Assembly (NCBI GenBank): GCA_003024985.2
Contig: PXIH01S0039220.1
From: Euperipatoides rowelli
Lineage: Eukaryota > Onychophora > Udeonychophora > Euonychophora > Peripatopsidae
Reading direction: 5' to 3' (one strand)
Length of the DNA stretch: 11,741 nucleotides
Made by a program: the position numbers and the translations under genes. Positions 1 to 7,566 of the stretch are shown here, piece by piece (position 1 is the stretch's first letter; each line of letters begins with the position of its first letter). The notes under the pieces are model-generated. The model was not told where the DNA came from. It searched no databases and was given only the letters and a program-made list of their open reading frames with translations.

Positions 1-730
1 CCAAATAAATTTATTTTGAATCCCATTACTCAATTGTTCAGAATTGACAATATCTAATTTAACCTTTAAAACAAGATGATAACTCTTACCTATGGGAGGA
101 AGAGAATTATTATTTTTGATCATATAATTATTTGTAGAAAGGAATATGTCAAGCAAAGAAGATTGATCACCCATAACATGTGCTGAACCTTCAATAACCT
201 GAGTATTTGATGGATGATTTCCCCCATAATTTGATATCATATGAATCCAATCGATATTAAGCCAATTAATATCACCAACGAAAAAATATTTATGCCCTTG
301 AGCAAAATTCATTAGAAATTCATTATTTAAATTATTGTCATTACTAGGAAGACGATAAAAAATTCCCATAAAATATAAATTTTTATATATTTCAATTTCA
401 AACCACATAATTTTGATGTTATCCTTATTAAGAATTATTTCTCTAAGACAAAATTCCTCCCTATAATACACTATCAATTCTTCACCCCTTGTTTCCCTCC
501 AATCCCTAACATATCATGTCCTTTTCTAACAATCAATTCGTTTTCTATACTTTATTAAGCCACGTTTCAACCATGCAGAAAAGATCAATTTCTTCATCAA
601 CAAAAAACATATCTAAATCAATTTGTTCATTTACTATAGATCTTAGATTTGTATAATAAAAATATAGCTCCTTAATGTTATCTTTAAAACTCCCTAATTT
701 AAAATTATTTCTATTAAAATTGTTTGTTGA
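1..730 (-). pseudogene. APE-type endonuclease domain of element A (partial, off left edge)
   Basis: The first half has YYTNLRSIV at about 640-658 and DLFCMVETWLN, with the catalytic Glu codon at 566-568, in one frame up to a TAG at 545-547. After a frameshift the rest is open from 513 to the window edge (171 codons). It carries RGEELIVYYREEF, FYRLPSND (the YRPPSS position), VGDINWLNIDW (GDFN position, 262-276), a DQSSLLDIFLS strand and GKSYHLVLKV. The last corresponds to the SDHxP motif, but Asp is replaced by Tyr (79-81), which would remove a catalytic residue. This enzyme nicks target DNA to prime reverse transcription. The frame stays open to base 1, so the linker and reverse transcriptase should lie in the adjacent sequence. 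Confidence 0.85.
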
Positions 731-736
731 TAGAAG

Positions 737-1276
737 TCAAGAATCTACTGCATAGTCAAAACTTGAAATTTTTTTAAAAATATTCTCAGCAATTATGCCT
801 TTCCTTACACTATTCAAATGAAAAAGATCATATGAATATTGTTTTTGTTTTTTTTGTCAAATTAATAGTCTATAAATAAAACATTGTTATATTTCAATTG
901 AAAATCATAAAATTTTTTATTAATTCTTATAATTTCAGAGCTAATATAGTTCTTGAAATCATAATCATATATTAATGGAATAGCATTAATAACTATAAAC
1001 TTATTGGTAAACCAAGAAATTATTAATAAATTGTTCACAAAACCTCTAAATGAAAGATTTTGTATAATCTTTTCACATCCATTTAAAATGAACATTGTAA
1101 GGCCACCTGGAATAATAGTGTTTGTAATTTCAACCTCAGTAAATTTCTGCAAGAATAAACCAATTTTCCTAATATGGCTATCACCGTAACAAATTATTTT
1201 TGAATCAACCGAATCGAGGAATATTCTTACTAAAGTTATCAATATCAGAGTTTATAGTTTCTGAAAATCGAAGTAA
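737..1276 (-). pseudogene. SGNH/GDSL esterase-like domain of element A
   Basis: The segment contains IICYGDSHIRKIG, the block I motif of the SGNH hydrolase fold with Ser in GDS. A PGG motif follows about 20 residues later, then hydrophobic strands (LLIISWFTNKFIVINAIPLI) and, after a frameshift in a poly-T/A run near 841-857, DLFHLN, matching the D-x-x-H-L block V with the catalytic Asp and His. Esterase-like domains of this type sit in the ORF1 region of CR1/L2-like retrotransposons; their proposed role is membrane or RNP association. The frame is interrupted by a TAA at 861 and ends at a TGA (737-739), after which the endonuclease begins in the same frame. The reading that starts at 1242 uses TTG, and homologous-looking sequence lies upstream in another frame, so no true start is inferred. 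Block identities are read by eye. Confidence 0.68.
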
Positions 1277-1600
1277 TTATTGATTCTCCGAAATCATTTG
1301 ATTGATGGGATAATTTTTTTCACTGTAATCAGATGTTTCCTTTTTATTTTTGCTATCATCTTCATTAATTGGAAGAATCAAAGAACAAGTAGCAGAGCCA
1401 CTATTAGCAAGTAATGTCTCAAGCCTTTCCACCTTCATGCATAATACATTAACTATCTTCATAATATTATCAATCCTGTCTTCATAAGAAAGTAAAGATT
1501 GAATCAAATTTTTATCATTATCATCAATCACAATATATTCAAAAGCATCAGAAAACAAATCTTCTTCATTAAAAGGAATTTCTATATTGTTAATATTTCC
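1277..1600 (-). pseudogene. Acidic / coiled-coil segment of element A
   Basis: This frame continues the 2A segment after a single frameshift near 1595-1610. It encodes about 100 residues that start acidic (FNEEDLFSDAFEY). They then form a heptad-like stretch, DRIDNIMKIVNVLCMKVERLETLLA (split here as DRIDNIMKIVNV and LCMKVERLETLLA), likely a short coiled coil, followed by a Lys/Glu/Asp-rich low-complexity linker. The reading that begins at 1558 uses TTG, not ATG, and the frame is open upstream of it, so this is an internal piece and not a separate gene. Coiled coils in this position normally help the ORF1-type protein multimerise around the element's RNA. No zinc finger was recognised. The segment ends at a TAA after SENQ, but coding-like sequence continues in the same frame for about 25 more residues towards the esterase-like domain. 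Confidence 0.6.
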
Positions 1601-1832
1601 AGTAGGCTAATAAATCATTAGAGAATATTTCATTTTTGTTTTTGCCTATTCCATTTTGATCAATATTTAAAACCACTTTAGAACTCTCAGAATTATTAGT
1701 AAATAAAAACATACTATCTGTATTGTTGTCATCACAATAGTTATAACTTGGGCCAGGATTACTTTCAATATCACCTGCACATAACATTAGAAGAGAAAGA
1801 TAAAAGTTATTACAATCTTGACCGGAATTCTC
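1590..1832 (-). pseudogene. N-terminal 2A-like (ribosome-skipping) leader of element A
   Basis: The minus strand encodes LSLLMLCAGDIESNPGP followed by an Asp/Asn/Ser-rich stretch. DIESNPGP (codons 1772 to 1749) matches the canonical 2A consensus D-(V/I)-E-x-N-P-G-P at every position, with a Leu-rich lead-in. In known 2A peptides the ribosome fails to join the last Gly and Pro (here codons 1752-1754 and 1749-1751), releasing the upstream peptide while translation continues. The first ATG is at 1785-1787, only 12 residues before the skip point. The frame is open back to a TAA at 1833-1835, so the original start was probably further upstream and has been lost. The frame ends at a stop just after WKY at 1590, and coding resumes one frame over. 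2A-like sequences at the N terminus are known in APE-type non-LTR elements; activity of this decayed copy is not implied. Confidence 0.82.
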
Positions 1833-1835
1833 TTA

Positions 1836-2527
1836 TTTATGAATTTCATAAATATATGTAGACTACACCAAACTCATCAAACATTATTTTAGTATATTTT
1901 CCTGTACGATGTGTTTTAATACTATGAATAATTAATTCATAATTAGTATCATTTTTTATGAATTTTAAAAAGTCAAATCAAAAACATTAACTTCAGAATA
2001 TTTGACATAATATCAGATAAATACATTCTTCCAAATACCAATATATGAAATACCAAAGTTGGATCAGGGTTGAAGAAGATAAATCAATACAAAATCAACC
2101 AGCGATAATATATCAATTATAAATGATTTTGATTTAAAAAACCTGTGATGCCTATCAAATATGACATTACGTTTATAAGCCTGAGATACTTATCAAATAT
2201 GATGTTACGTTAATATCGTAAATTAACATGTTAGATTCATCCAAGGTCAAAAACACTTTCCAAAAACTTCATACATAGAAAGTTTGTTTATTTTAAAAAG
2301 ATAATCAGCAGAGATCTAAACTATTTATAGATCAAAAATTAAATAAACTTCAAAATTTCAAAAGTTTCTCGTTTATAATTATATAACTCTAGAAGCCTAT
2401 GTATGAGTAATTAATCCTGAAAATTCGTAGATGATTATTTGTGACAACAATTAATTTACCACTGTTATTAATGTATCTTCTTTTTTTTTCCAAACTGTAC
2501 AAAATGACCGCTTTTCCCCCTTATGTC
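1836..2527. other. Noncoding A+T-rich stretch between element A and the pogo element
   Basis: No reading frame here gives a recognisable protein. It could hold the 5'UTR of element A, since it lies directly upstream of the 2A segment. The only structure I see is the 38-bp tandem duplication at 2142-2217. A degenerate copy of the pogo box (TGACCGCTTTTCCCCC) sits near 2504-2520. Confidence 0.5.
2142..2217. repeat. Two-copy imperfect tandem repeat, 38-bp unit
   Basis: Copy one starts CCTGTGATGCCTATCAAATA at 2142, and copy two starts CCTGAGATACTTATCAAATA at 2180. The offset of 38 bases holds throughout, with only a few substitutions, including across the shared ATTACGTT/GTTACGTT core. It lies upstream of the 2A segment of element A, so it could be a 5'UTR monomer repeat or a random duplication. 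Confidence 0.75.
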
Positions 2528-2547
2528 GGCAAAGTGGCCACTTTGCC
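2528..2547. repeat. Perfect 20-bp palindrome at left end of pogo element
   Basis: GGCAAAGTGGCCACTTTGCC is its own reverse complement over all 20 bases. It is built from the same 10-base half site as the boxes at 4859-4890 and 5191-5224, and sits about 200 bases beyond the transposase stop codon. It is probably part of the terminal inverted repeat and a transposase binding site. Confidence 0.85.
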
Positions 2548-2559
2548 CTGTTGGTATTT

Positions 2560-2744
2560 TGTAGTAAGTACTCCCTTGTGAATTTCAATTTAATTTATTA
2601 CAAAACGAAACAGATTTATTTATATTTAAATTAAAGACCTTCAAAAATTAAAAAAATATATATTAAAATAAAAATATATATATTGTTCATTTTCTCAATC
2701 TTCTTGAGTAGCCTCAATCTGTCGATTTAAAGCTTAGGCCTAAT
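2560..2744. other. A+T-rich 3' noncoding part of pogo element
   Basis: This stretch lies between the terminal palindrome and the transposase stop codon and is almost purely A and T around 2640-2690 (runs of TA dinucleotides). It is best read as the element's 3'UTR. Several AATAAA-like or ATTAAA-like words occur by composition alone, so no polyadenylation site is called. Confidence 0.45.
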
Positions 2745-4554
2745 TCAGAAAAATTCACAAACAAAGTCATTATCTTCTCTCCAGCCAGCACAGACTTTGG
2801 GGGCCCATTTTAGGCATTGAGAACATCTAATCCAACATTCATTGGATTTAGAAGAGGAAAGTGCTTCATTGCAATAAAAACAATAGTACCGGTATCACTA
2901 CTTTCTCCTCACTGTCTTCACTGTCATCCACAGGCTTGGGACATTTTTTCTTTTTAAGTCCAACTTGTCATTTTCCCGGTTTCTTATTAAATAAATGCTT
3001 TTTGGCCTGTCAGAGGCCTATCACAAGTGGTTGTTTCGGACTTAATCAGTGCCTAAAGCTTTTTTTTTTTTTATTTGAAAGATTCCAGATCTGCTTTATA
3101 TGGACTTGATGTTAAAACAGCTGCTGTCATTTTCTTTCTGTTGGTTTTTCGAGCCAAAACATTAGTTTTAGGGATAGGGCACAAATCCTTAGGACTAATA
3201 GCAAAAGATGTTCCTGGTTGGGGATCAATGTCAGTTTGCGAAGAGGTAGGGCTATTATTGCCGGTTTTCTGATCTTCTGGGTTCAAAGATGGTTCAGCCA
3301 ATATTTCTTCTGATAGACCTTCATCTGTAGACCTATTCACAAGTGCAATGTATGTGGTCTTAGCTGCAGCAAAATCATCATCTTCAAATATGTTTGCATC
3401 TAAAGTCACAATGCCACATTTCTTGAAGCCATTAACAGTAATGTTCAGTGTTGAAGCACAGAGATAAGCTGCTCCAAAAACTTTGCTAAATTGGAACTGT
3501 TATGACTCGGCCAGGATTATTCCTTAGAAACTTCTCAATTGCTTGAACATATTATGTAGTTAAAGGTCTCATGAATGAAATATCCAAAGGTTGTAACTTA
3601 TCACTCCAATGAGGAGGTAGGCACACAACTGTTGTATGATTTTGTCTAGCTAAATCAATAAAATCGAGATTCCTTGTTTAAATCATATGCCATCTAATAT
3701 GAGAAAAACTGGGTCACTTGCAGGTTGTTTGGTGTGGCTTAAAAGTGATGAAACCACTGTGTAAACAAATCTAGTTGCATCCATCCAGAACTGTGACAGA
3801 CAAATATGGTTCCTGGTGGAGCTCCTTGCTGCAATTCAACTTTCATTGTAATTCTTGGAAAGATGATCATAGGTGGGATGAAATTTCCACATGCCGACAT
3901 ACACACAACAACAGTTGACAGAACACTTCTTTCAGCATAAGTTATTGAGCCAACTTGTCGTCTGCCCTTTGGAACACTTAGACTGTACAGTTGTAAGTCC
4001 TATTTCATCCACGTTGAATATTCTATGGGGTGGGAAATGGTATTTTCCTTGAATATCAAGCAAAATATCAAAAAACTTCATCACATTTGGTCGATTGAAT
4101 GCTTGAGCCCTGGTAGAAGAAGTTACTACTGGAGTTCTCATTGTTATTTCTGGATGACACGAAATCCAGCAAACCCAGTCTTTTCCTGCCATTTTTTTTT
4201 CTTTATTAAAATTATGTTCAGGTTGTTCCTTTCAGTCAGTTGGTAGGCTAAAGATCGAATATCATTCAGAGTTAGTCCATAAAATTGTTTTTCCATGTCA
4301 GGTAGATTGTTCATTATTTCTTTTTCTTGATTTGCATCAAAAACAGAGTGAAATTCACCTATAAACTTTTTGTTACCAGTTGCATCAATGTCTTTCTTGT
4401 TCACTCTTCTTTTTAAGGTGTTTCTGGGAACTTTGAAACATTTAGCAGCTGTGGTAAAACCCATTCTCCCACTGTGAACAGTTTCAATTGACTTGGCCAT
4501 AGCATCTGCATCCCAGCTTTGCTGTAGTGATTTCATCTTATAGTTTGAAGGCAT
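2745..4554 (-). pseudogene. pogo-family transposase, multiply frameshifted
   Basis: The ATG at 4554 opens MPSNYKMKSLQQSW, a typical pogo start. Residues about 12-50 form a pipsqueak-type HTH ending in AAKCFKVPRNTLKRRV. A second DNA-binding helical region follows (LPDMEKQFYGLTLNDIRSLA). After a frameshift in a T run at 4191-4200 come AGKDWVCWISCHPEITMRTP and SSTRAQAFNRPNV. The catalytic core has HRIFNVDEIGL (first Asp 4007-4009), SGWMQLDLFTQWFHHF, VFLILDG (second Asp 3692-3694) and CLPPHWSDKLQPLD (third Asp 3582-3584), a DDD triad with about 36 residues between the last two. Then come GAAYLCASTLNITVNGFKK, an acidic IFEDDDFAAAKT region, a Ser/Pro-rich tail, and a C-terminal Cys cluster (YCNE, CSQCLKWAPKVCAGW, FVCEFF) before a TGA at 2745-2747. 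Stops at 3683, 3552 and 3486 and at least five frame changes make it dead. The reaction would be cut-and-paste at TA sites. Confidence 0.88.
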
Positions 4555-4858
4555 TATGTCTGAAATAAAAGAAACAAATCTTCCTATAAACAATATGAAT
4601 AAAGTATGAATACAAAATTACAATCATGGAAGCACAACACAGAATTTAATTAGTGAAATTAATAATTTATAAAAGCAAACCATTAAATTTTATTTTATAG
4701 ACTACGGCCTATTTTTAAAAAATTTAAATAAAAATGGGAGTTTATCACACTTNTNTTTGATTAATAAATAAATCACAATAAATANNGTANTACAATTAAA
4801 TGATTTCTCAGACCAATAGTCTCATAAAGGCATAAAAAATAGACTTATTAAATACTTG

Positions 4859-4890
4859 GGCAAAGTGGCCACATTAATGGCCACTTTGCC
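4859..4890. repeat. Perfect 13-bp inverted repeat with 6-base spacer, right side of pogo element
   Basis: The arms GGCAAAGTGGCCA (4859-4871) and TGGCCACTTTGCC (4878-4890) are exact reverse complements around CATTAA. The arms share the half site of the 20-bp palindrome at 2528-2547, so this is the candidate right terminus. An N follows immediately at 4891. Confidence 0.85.
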
Positions 4891-5190
4891 NTCATTGATG
4901 ATATTAGGAAAATTTTGAAATTAGCCTAACAATACAGCCATTACTTTTAACAGTAACATAAGCTTTTGAATGAATATAATTTGAAATTTATGAAGATTGT
5001 ATTATAAGTGCAATGTTAAGTTAAATTTGATACCTTACATTCAACTATGTTAAAAACGTTTTTATTCAAATAGCTCTCCAATAAACAATAACTCAGCACT
5101 TTATACTTGCATGGTGACTTAAGGCCTTGAGCTACAACACACAATTGCATTTCCACCAGGTTACAGCACTAAACATACTGTAAAACGCCA
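4891..5190. other. Noncoding stretch between pogo boxes
   Basis: No coding signal is visible on either strand. If the element ends at 5224, this is its 5' subterminal region; if it ends at 4890, it is flanking DNA. The sequence alone does not decide. Confidence 0.4.
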
Positions 5191-5224
5191 CATGGCCACT
5201 TTATCCAACATGGCCACTTTACCC
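5191..5224. repeat. Two direct half-sites CATGGCCACTTTA(T/C)CC
   Basis: CATGGCCACTTTATCC (5191-5206) and CATGGCCACTTTACCC (5209-5224) differ at one base and are spaced 18 bases apart. Both match one arm of the pogo boxes. They may be subterminal transposase sites of the same element (moving its right end here) or a remnant of a second related copy. The tract CCCACCCACCC follows. Confidence 0.75.
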
Positions 5225-6000
5225 ACCCACCCTTCCCCTATTATCAAACAGAGATTTTCTTCATTATAGCACTTAAGGAAAAGACAATAGATCATACAAT
5301 AATAAAAAGAACTCTATTTACGATACTATAAAATCACGTGTTATTCTAGAGCTGATAACTGATATCCTTATTTTTTTTAATCTGTGTAAGCCATATAGTT
5401 CTGCACATCAAAATCTTTATCAACCAGATATGCGGTGATCAATATTATTAATGATTTAGTAATGCAGAAAAATTAAGCATAGTTTTCATCATTTAAAGCA
5501 AAAATTTTACTGATAAGTTAGGACGCTTGGAAATGATCAGCCATTCCAACCAATATCCGGGTACTTAATTAGTTATAAGAATTTAAGCTTTGTAATTCAA
5601 AATGTTATCCATTTTTTTTTTTCAAATGGATTTACCAATTAAAATAATGTATAATCCAATATTGATAATCTATTCTAAAACAACCGAAAATAATCCAATC
5701 ATCGCATGATCGTTATAAAACAACAAATGGCTGACTGTCAAAGTTGATTCGTTTTATCTAAATAGTTCTTTATATTTCTTTTCTTTTTTTCACACATAGA
5801 CAATATTTAAAAGCACTTAGTAAACTTTTAGACATAATTTAATATCCTTATAACAACATTACTATTTAAAATACTCACTTATTTAATTATATTTATGGTG
5901 ACAATTACATAACGATGTTTCAATACGGCAATTCTTGTGCATGCTCATCTTAGTTTTATTAACATGGTTTTAGGCTAGATCTATTATTACCTGAATAAGC
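5225..6000. other. Noncoding A+T-rich stretch, no feature recognised
   Basis: All six frames are closed by frequent stops and none of the short peptides resembles a known family. I see no tandem repeat, long inverted repeat or RNA gene. It ends at the candidate terminus of the hAT fragment. Confidence 0.5.
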
Positions 6001-6008
6001 CCCTAGTG

Positions 6009-6030
6009 CAGGGCCGTCCTAATACATTTA
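6009..6030. repeat. Candidate hAT terminal inverted repeat (single end)
   Basis: CAGGGCCGTCCTAATACATT begins here and fits the CAGGGCCG start common in hAT elements. Only one end is in the window, so the inverted partner and the 8-bp target duplication cannot be confirmed. Confidence 0.55.
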
Positions 6031-6215
6031 AATGCCCTGGGCTAATATGTGCACCCTTTTTCATAATTAACAAAAAATTATTTATTTATTTTGATTTATT
6101 TATCAGAATGTATATTAACTATGAACCTACTGGTCAGCATATAATTTTATAGCATTTGTTTGTATTATAAAACAAAATATTTCATAGATTTTATTTAGAA
6201 AAATTTAAATTAAAA

Positions 6216-6968
6216 CTAAATTAAGTTTTTTCTACATTTTCTCTCTGTGAAAGCGTCAATTATATTATTTGTATTGATACATTCTATTATGTCAGATTCT
6301 GTTGATAATAGACTTAAGTTATTAAGTTTCACTTCCCATTGGTGAACGCAGAAAGTTATTGATCCTTTTCAAAACAGAAAAGCTTCTTTCTCCTGAACAA
6401 TTGGTGAATGCAATACTGTTGTAATATTTGGGAATGTTGATTCTATTTTTTTATTTATTATTGTTTTTAAACTAAGCTCCGATTTTGAAGTAATACTGTC
6501 TTCAAGTAATATATTTACGGTATATACTTAAAATGCAAGCATTTCACAATAAAATTCTCCTCTAAATCACTTGGATAGGTATTATACAAAATAGTAGCTT
6601 GTGTTCTTATGGTATCTTCATCTAAATTTTTTAAATTAATTAACACACCAAATATCGAAAAGATGTCATCATATGCACATTTTCTTTTATTATCTGTTAG
6701 AAGCTTATCAAGAATATCATAGGCAGCTATTGATTCAAATATCTTCATCTTTGTCAAAATTTGTATCTAATGATCTACTCTCATCAAACTGTCTTTTCTT
6801 TTAATACTTCTTTTTAAGTGGTAATCATTGTATCCAGATAATTCAATTCTTTTCATTTTATAATAGTAATATCCTCATTACGCTTCCCCTCTATATATCC
6901 ACTTAATGAACTATACAGGAAAACTATTGTTTCAATATCAATTTCAACTTTTTGTAATGAAGTATTAA
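6216..6968 (-). pseudogene. hAT transposase, C-terminal fragment with dimerisation domain
   Basis: From the upstream side, LQKVEIDIETIVFLYSSLSG and a charged stretch are followed by the open segment 6515-6757. That segment has YDILDKLLTDNKRKCAYDDI and YPSDLEENFIVKCLHFKYI, matching the YPNDLE..F..EL..F pattern of ZMYM1/DUF4371-like hAT proteins. After a stop the frame moves to an ESTFPNITTVL segment, then to NCSGERSFSVLKRINNFLRS (6376-6402 for its GERSFS core). It then shifts again to LNNLSLLSTESDIIECINTN, ending at TAG 6216-6218. The GERSFS..LK.IK...R.TM and L.LLSIESD motifs are signatures of the hAT C-terminal dimerisation domain. At least three frameshifts and several stops make it nonfunctional. 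The N-terminal zinc finger and first catalytic residues are absent. Confidence 0.83.
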
Positions 6969-6974
6969 TTTTAT

Positions 6975-7421
6975 TCATGGATGATACGTGAGCAATTTAT
7001 CACAACAAAATTTAAAAAATTTGTAACCAAAATGATTTGTGGAGTAACCAACAGATCCACTCCACCAATCTATGTTGGCAAGGTTAAAATCACCAATAAG
7101 GATTAAATCTGGACAATTATAATAATGTAATGAAGAAACACCTTCATATAAACTATTTAAAATAGATACATCTACAATATCATTACTTGAAGGTGATCTA
7201 TATACAATATTACACAAAAAAGAACGTGAACCAGCAGAAAATTTGATCCACAGAATGTCAGAAATATCAAATTTAGGCTGAACAATATCTACAGATAAAT
7301 AGAATTTATAAAAAACAACAAGTTCTCCTCTTCTACCATGCATTCTATCCTTTCTATGCACAAGATAATCCTTAATATGCAACTCTATATCAGTGAAAGA
7401 AGGCTTGAGCCATGATTCTTC
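6975..7421 (-). pseudogene. APE endonuclease fragment of a second non-LTR element (D)
   Basis: The frame is open from the edge of the B tail down to TGA at 6975. It starts exactly at EESWLKP, the catalytic Glu-x-Trp motif (7410-7421). It continues through HIKDYLVHRKDR, RRGELVVFYKF, VYRSPSSND and LILIGDFNLANIDWW, then stops after KLLTYHP before the SDHxP block. About 149 residues of an ordinary 220-residue domain remain, with no internal frameshift, so this copy is better preserved than elements A or B. It differs from the endonuclease of A and from that of B at most positions outside the motifs, so it represents a third family or subfamily. Its N-terminal part is missing where the B tail begins, and its C-terminal part is missing where hAT sequence begins. 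Confidence 0.85.
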
Positions 7422-7423
7422 AA

Positions 7424-7445
7424 TTATTTATTTATTTATTTATTA
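7424..7445 (-). repeat. (TTTA)n / (TAAA)n 3' tail of element B
   Basis: The plus strand reads about five units of TTTA, which is a TAAA-type tail at the 3' end of element B on the minus strand. Simple tetranucleotide tails of this kind mark target-primed reverse transcription ends. The endonuclease fragment D starts directly after it. Confidence 0.8.
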
Positions 7446-7451
7446 ATCATA

Positions 7452-7479
7452 ATTGTGTGGTCTTTAAGACCATTACAAT
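7452..7479 (-). other. 3'UTR stem-loop of element B
   Basis: ATTGT (7452-7456) pairs with ACAAT (7475-7479), and TGGTCT (7458-7463) pairs with AGACCA (7467-7472), leaving a 3-base loop and a small internal bulge. It lies only a few bases before the tail. In L2-clade elements the reverse transcriptase recognises a 3' stem-loop next to a short-repeat tail, so this is the likely template recognition structure of element B. Its role is inferred. Confidence 0.6.
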
Positions 7480-7566
7480 GGGAACTAATTTATTTTAAGT
7501 TATAAAAATTCAATGTCAAAAAAAAAAAACACAAAGAGAAAGTACTACAAAAATAAATCAATTATG

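Larger units (their letters stand above)
1..1835 (-). mobile_element. APE-type non-LTR retrotransposon, element A (5' part, degenerate)
   Basis: Read on the minus strand, this stretch carries in order a 2A-like peptide, an acidic/coiled-coil segment, an SGNH/esterase-like domain and an apurinic-type endonuclease. That order is known from CR1/L2-like non-LTR retrotransposons. The pieces lie in reading frames that change about four times, but each picks up where the previous one stops, so they look like one ancestral reading frame. The copy runs off the left edge before any reverse transcriptase. The 5' limit is unknown; an in-frame TAA at 1833-1835 precedes the 2A segment. The clade (CR1, L2 or a relative) is inferred from domain content only. 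Confidence 0.82.
2528..4890 (-). mobile_element. pogo/Tigger-like DNA transposon (Tc1-mariner superfamily), degenerate
   Basis: A broken DDE transposase with a pipsqueak-type HTH fills 2745-4554. It is flanked by palindromic GGCAAAGTGGCC boxes at 2528-2547 and 4859-4890, giving an element of about 2.4 kb, a usual size for pogo elements. Two more half-boxes lie at 5191-5224, so the right end could instead be there. Pogo elements insert at TA, but I could not define the exact termini or a convincing TA duplication. The 5' flank of the transposase holds several N bases (4753, 4755, 4785, 4786, 4790, 4891). Confidence 0.75.
6009..6975 (-). mobile_element. hAT transposon 3' fragment (ZMYM1/DUF4371-like)
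   Basis: The minus strand carries the C-terminal third of a hAT transposase, followed by a noncoding tail that ends in CAGGGCCGTCC (plus strand from 6009), the form expected of a hAT terminal inverted repeat. The 8 bases outside it (CCCTAGTG, 6001-6008) could be a target-site duplication, but the other end of the element is missing. It breaks off near 6975, where it meets an unrelated endonuclease fragment, so the element is 5'-truncated or was broken by later rearrangement. Confidence 0.7.

Noticed and set aside
862-1242. A free-standing host SGNH hydrolase gene
   Set aside because: It lacks a start codon (begins TTG), is preceded by the retroelement coiled coil and runs in frame, after a shift, into the endonuclease.
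1749-1799. 2A motif as a sign of an endogenous RNA virus
   Set aside because: The flanking domains (coiled coil, SGNH, APE endonuclease) are those of a non-LTR retrotransposon, and no viral capsid, helicase or polymerase signature is nearby.
2861-3272. Open plus-strand frames over the pogo C terminus
   Set aside because: They are antisense shadows of the transposase remnant, low in complexity and without recognisable motifs.
2500-5224. GGCAAAGTGGCC boxes as a CRISPR array
   Set aside because: Only a few irregularly spaced copies in different orientations around a transposase; there are no regular spacers or cas genes.
5225-6000. Possible small genes or RNA genes
   Set aside because: No frame longer than a few dozen codons, no cloverleaf and no repeat structure were visible.
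6515-6757. A stand-alone 80-residue gene
   Set aside because: Its sequence matches the pre-dimerisation segment of hAT/ZMYM1-like proteins and the rest of the domain follows in other frames, so it is an internal piece of a broken transposase.
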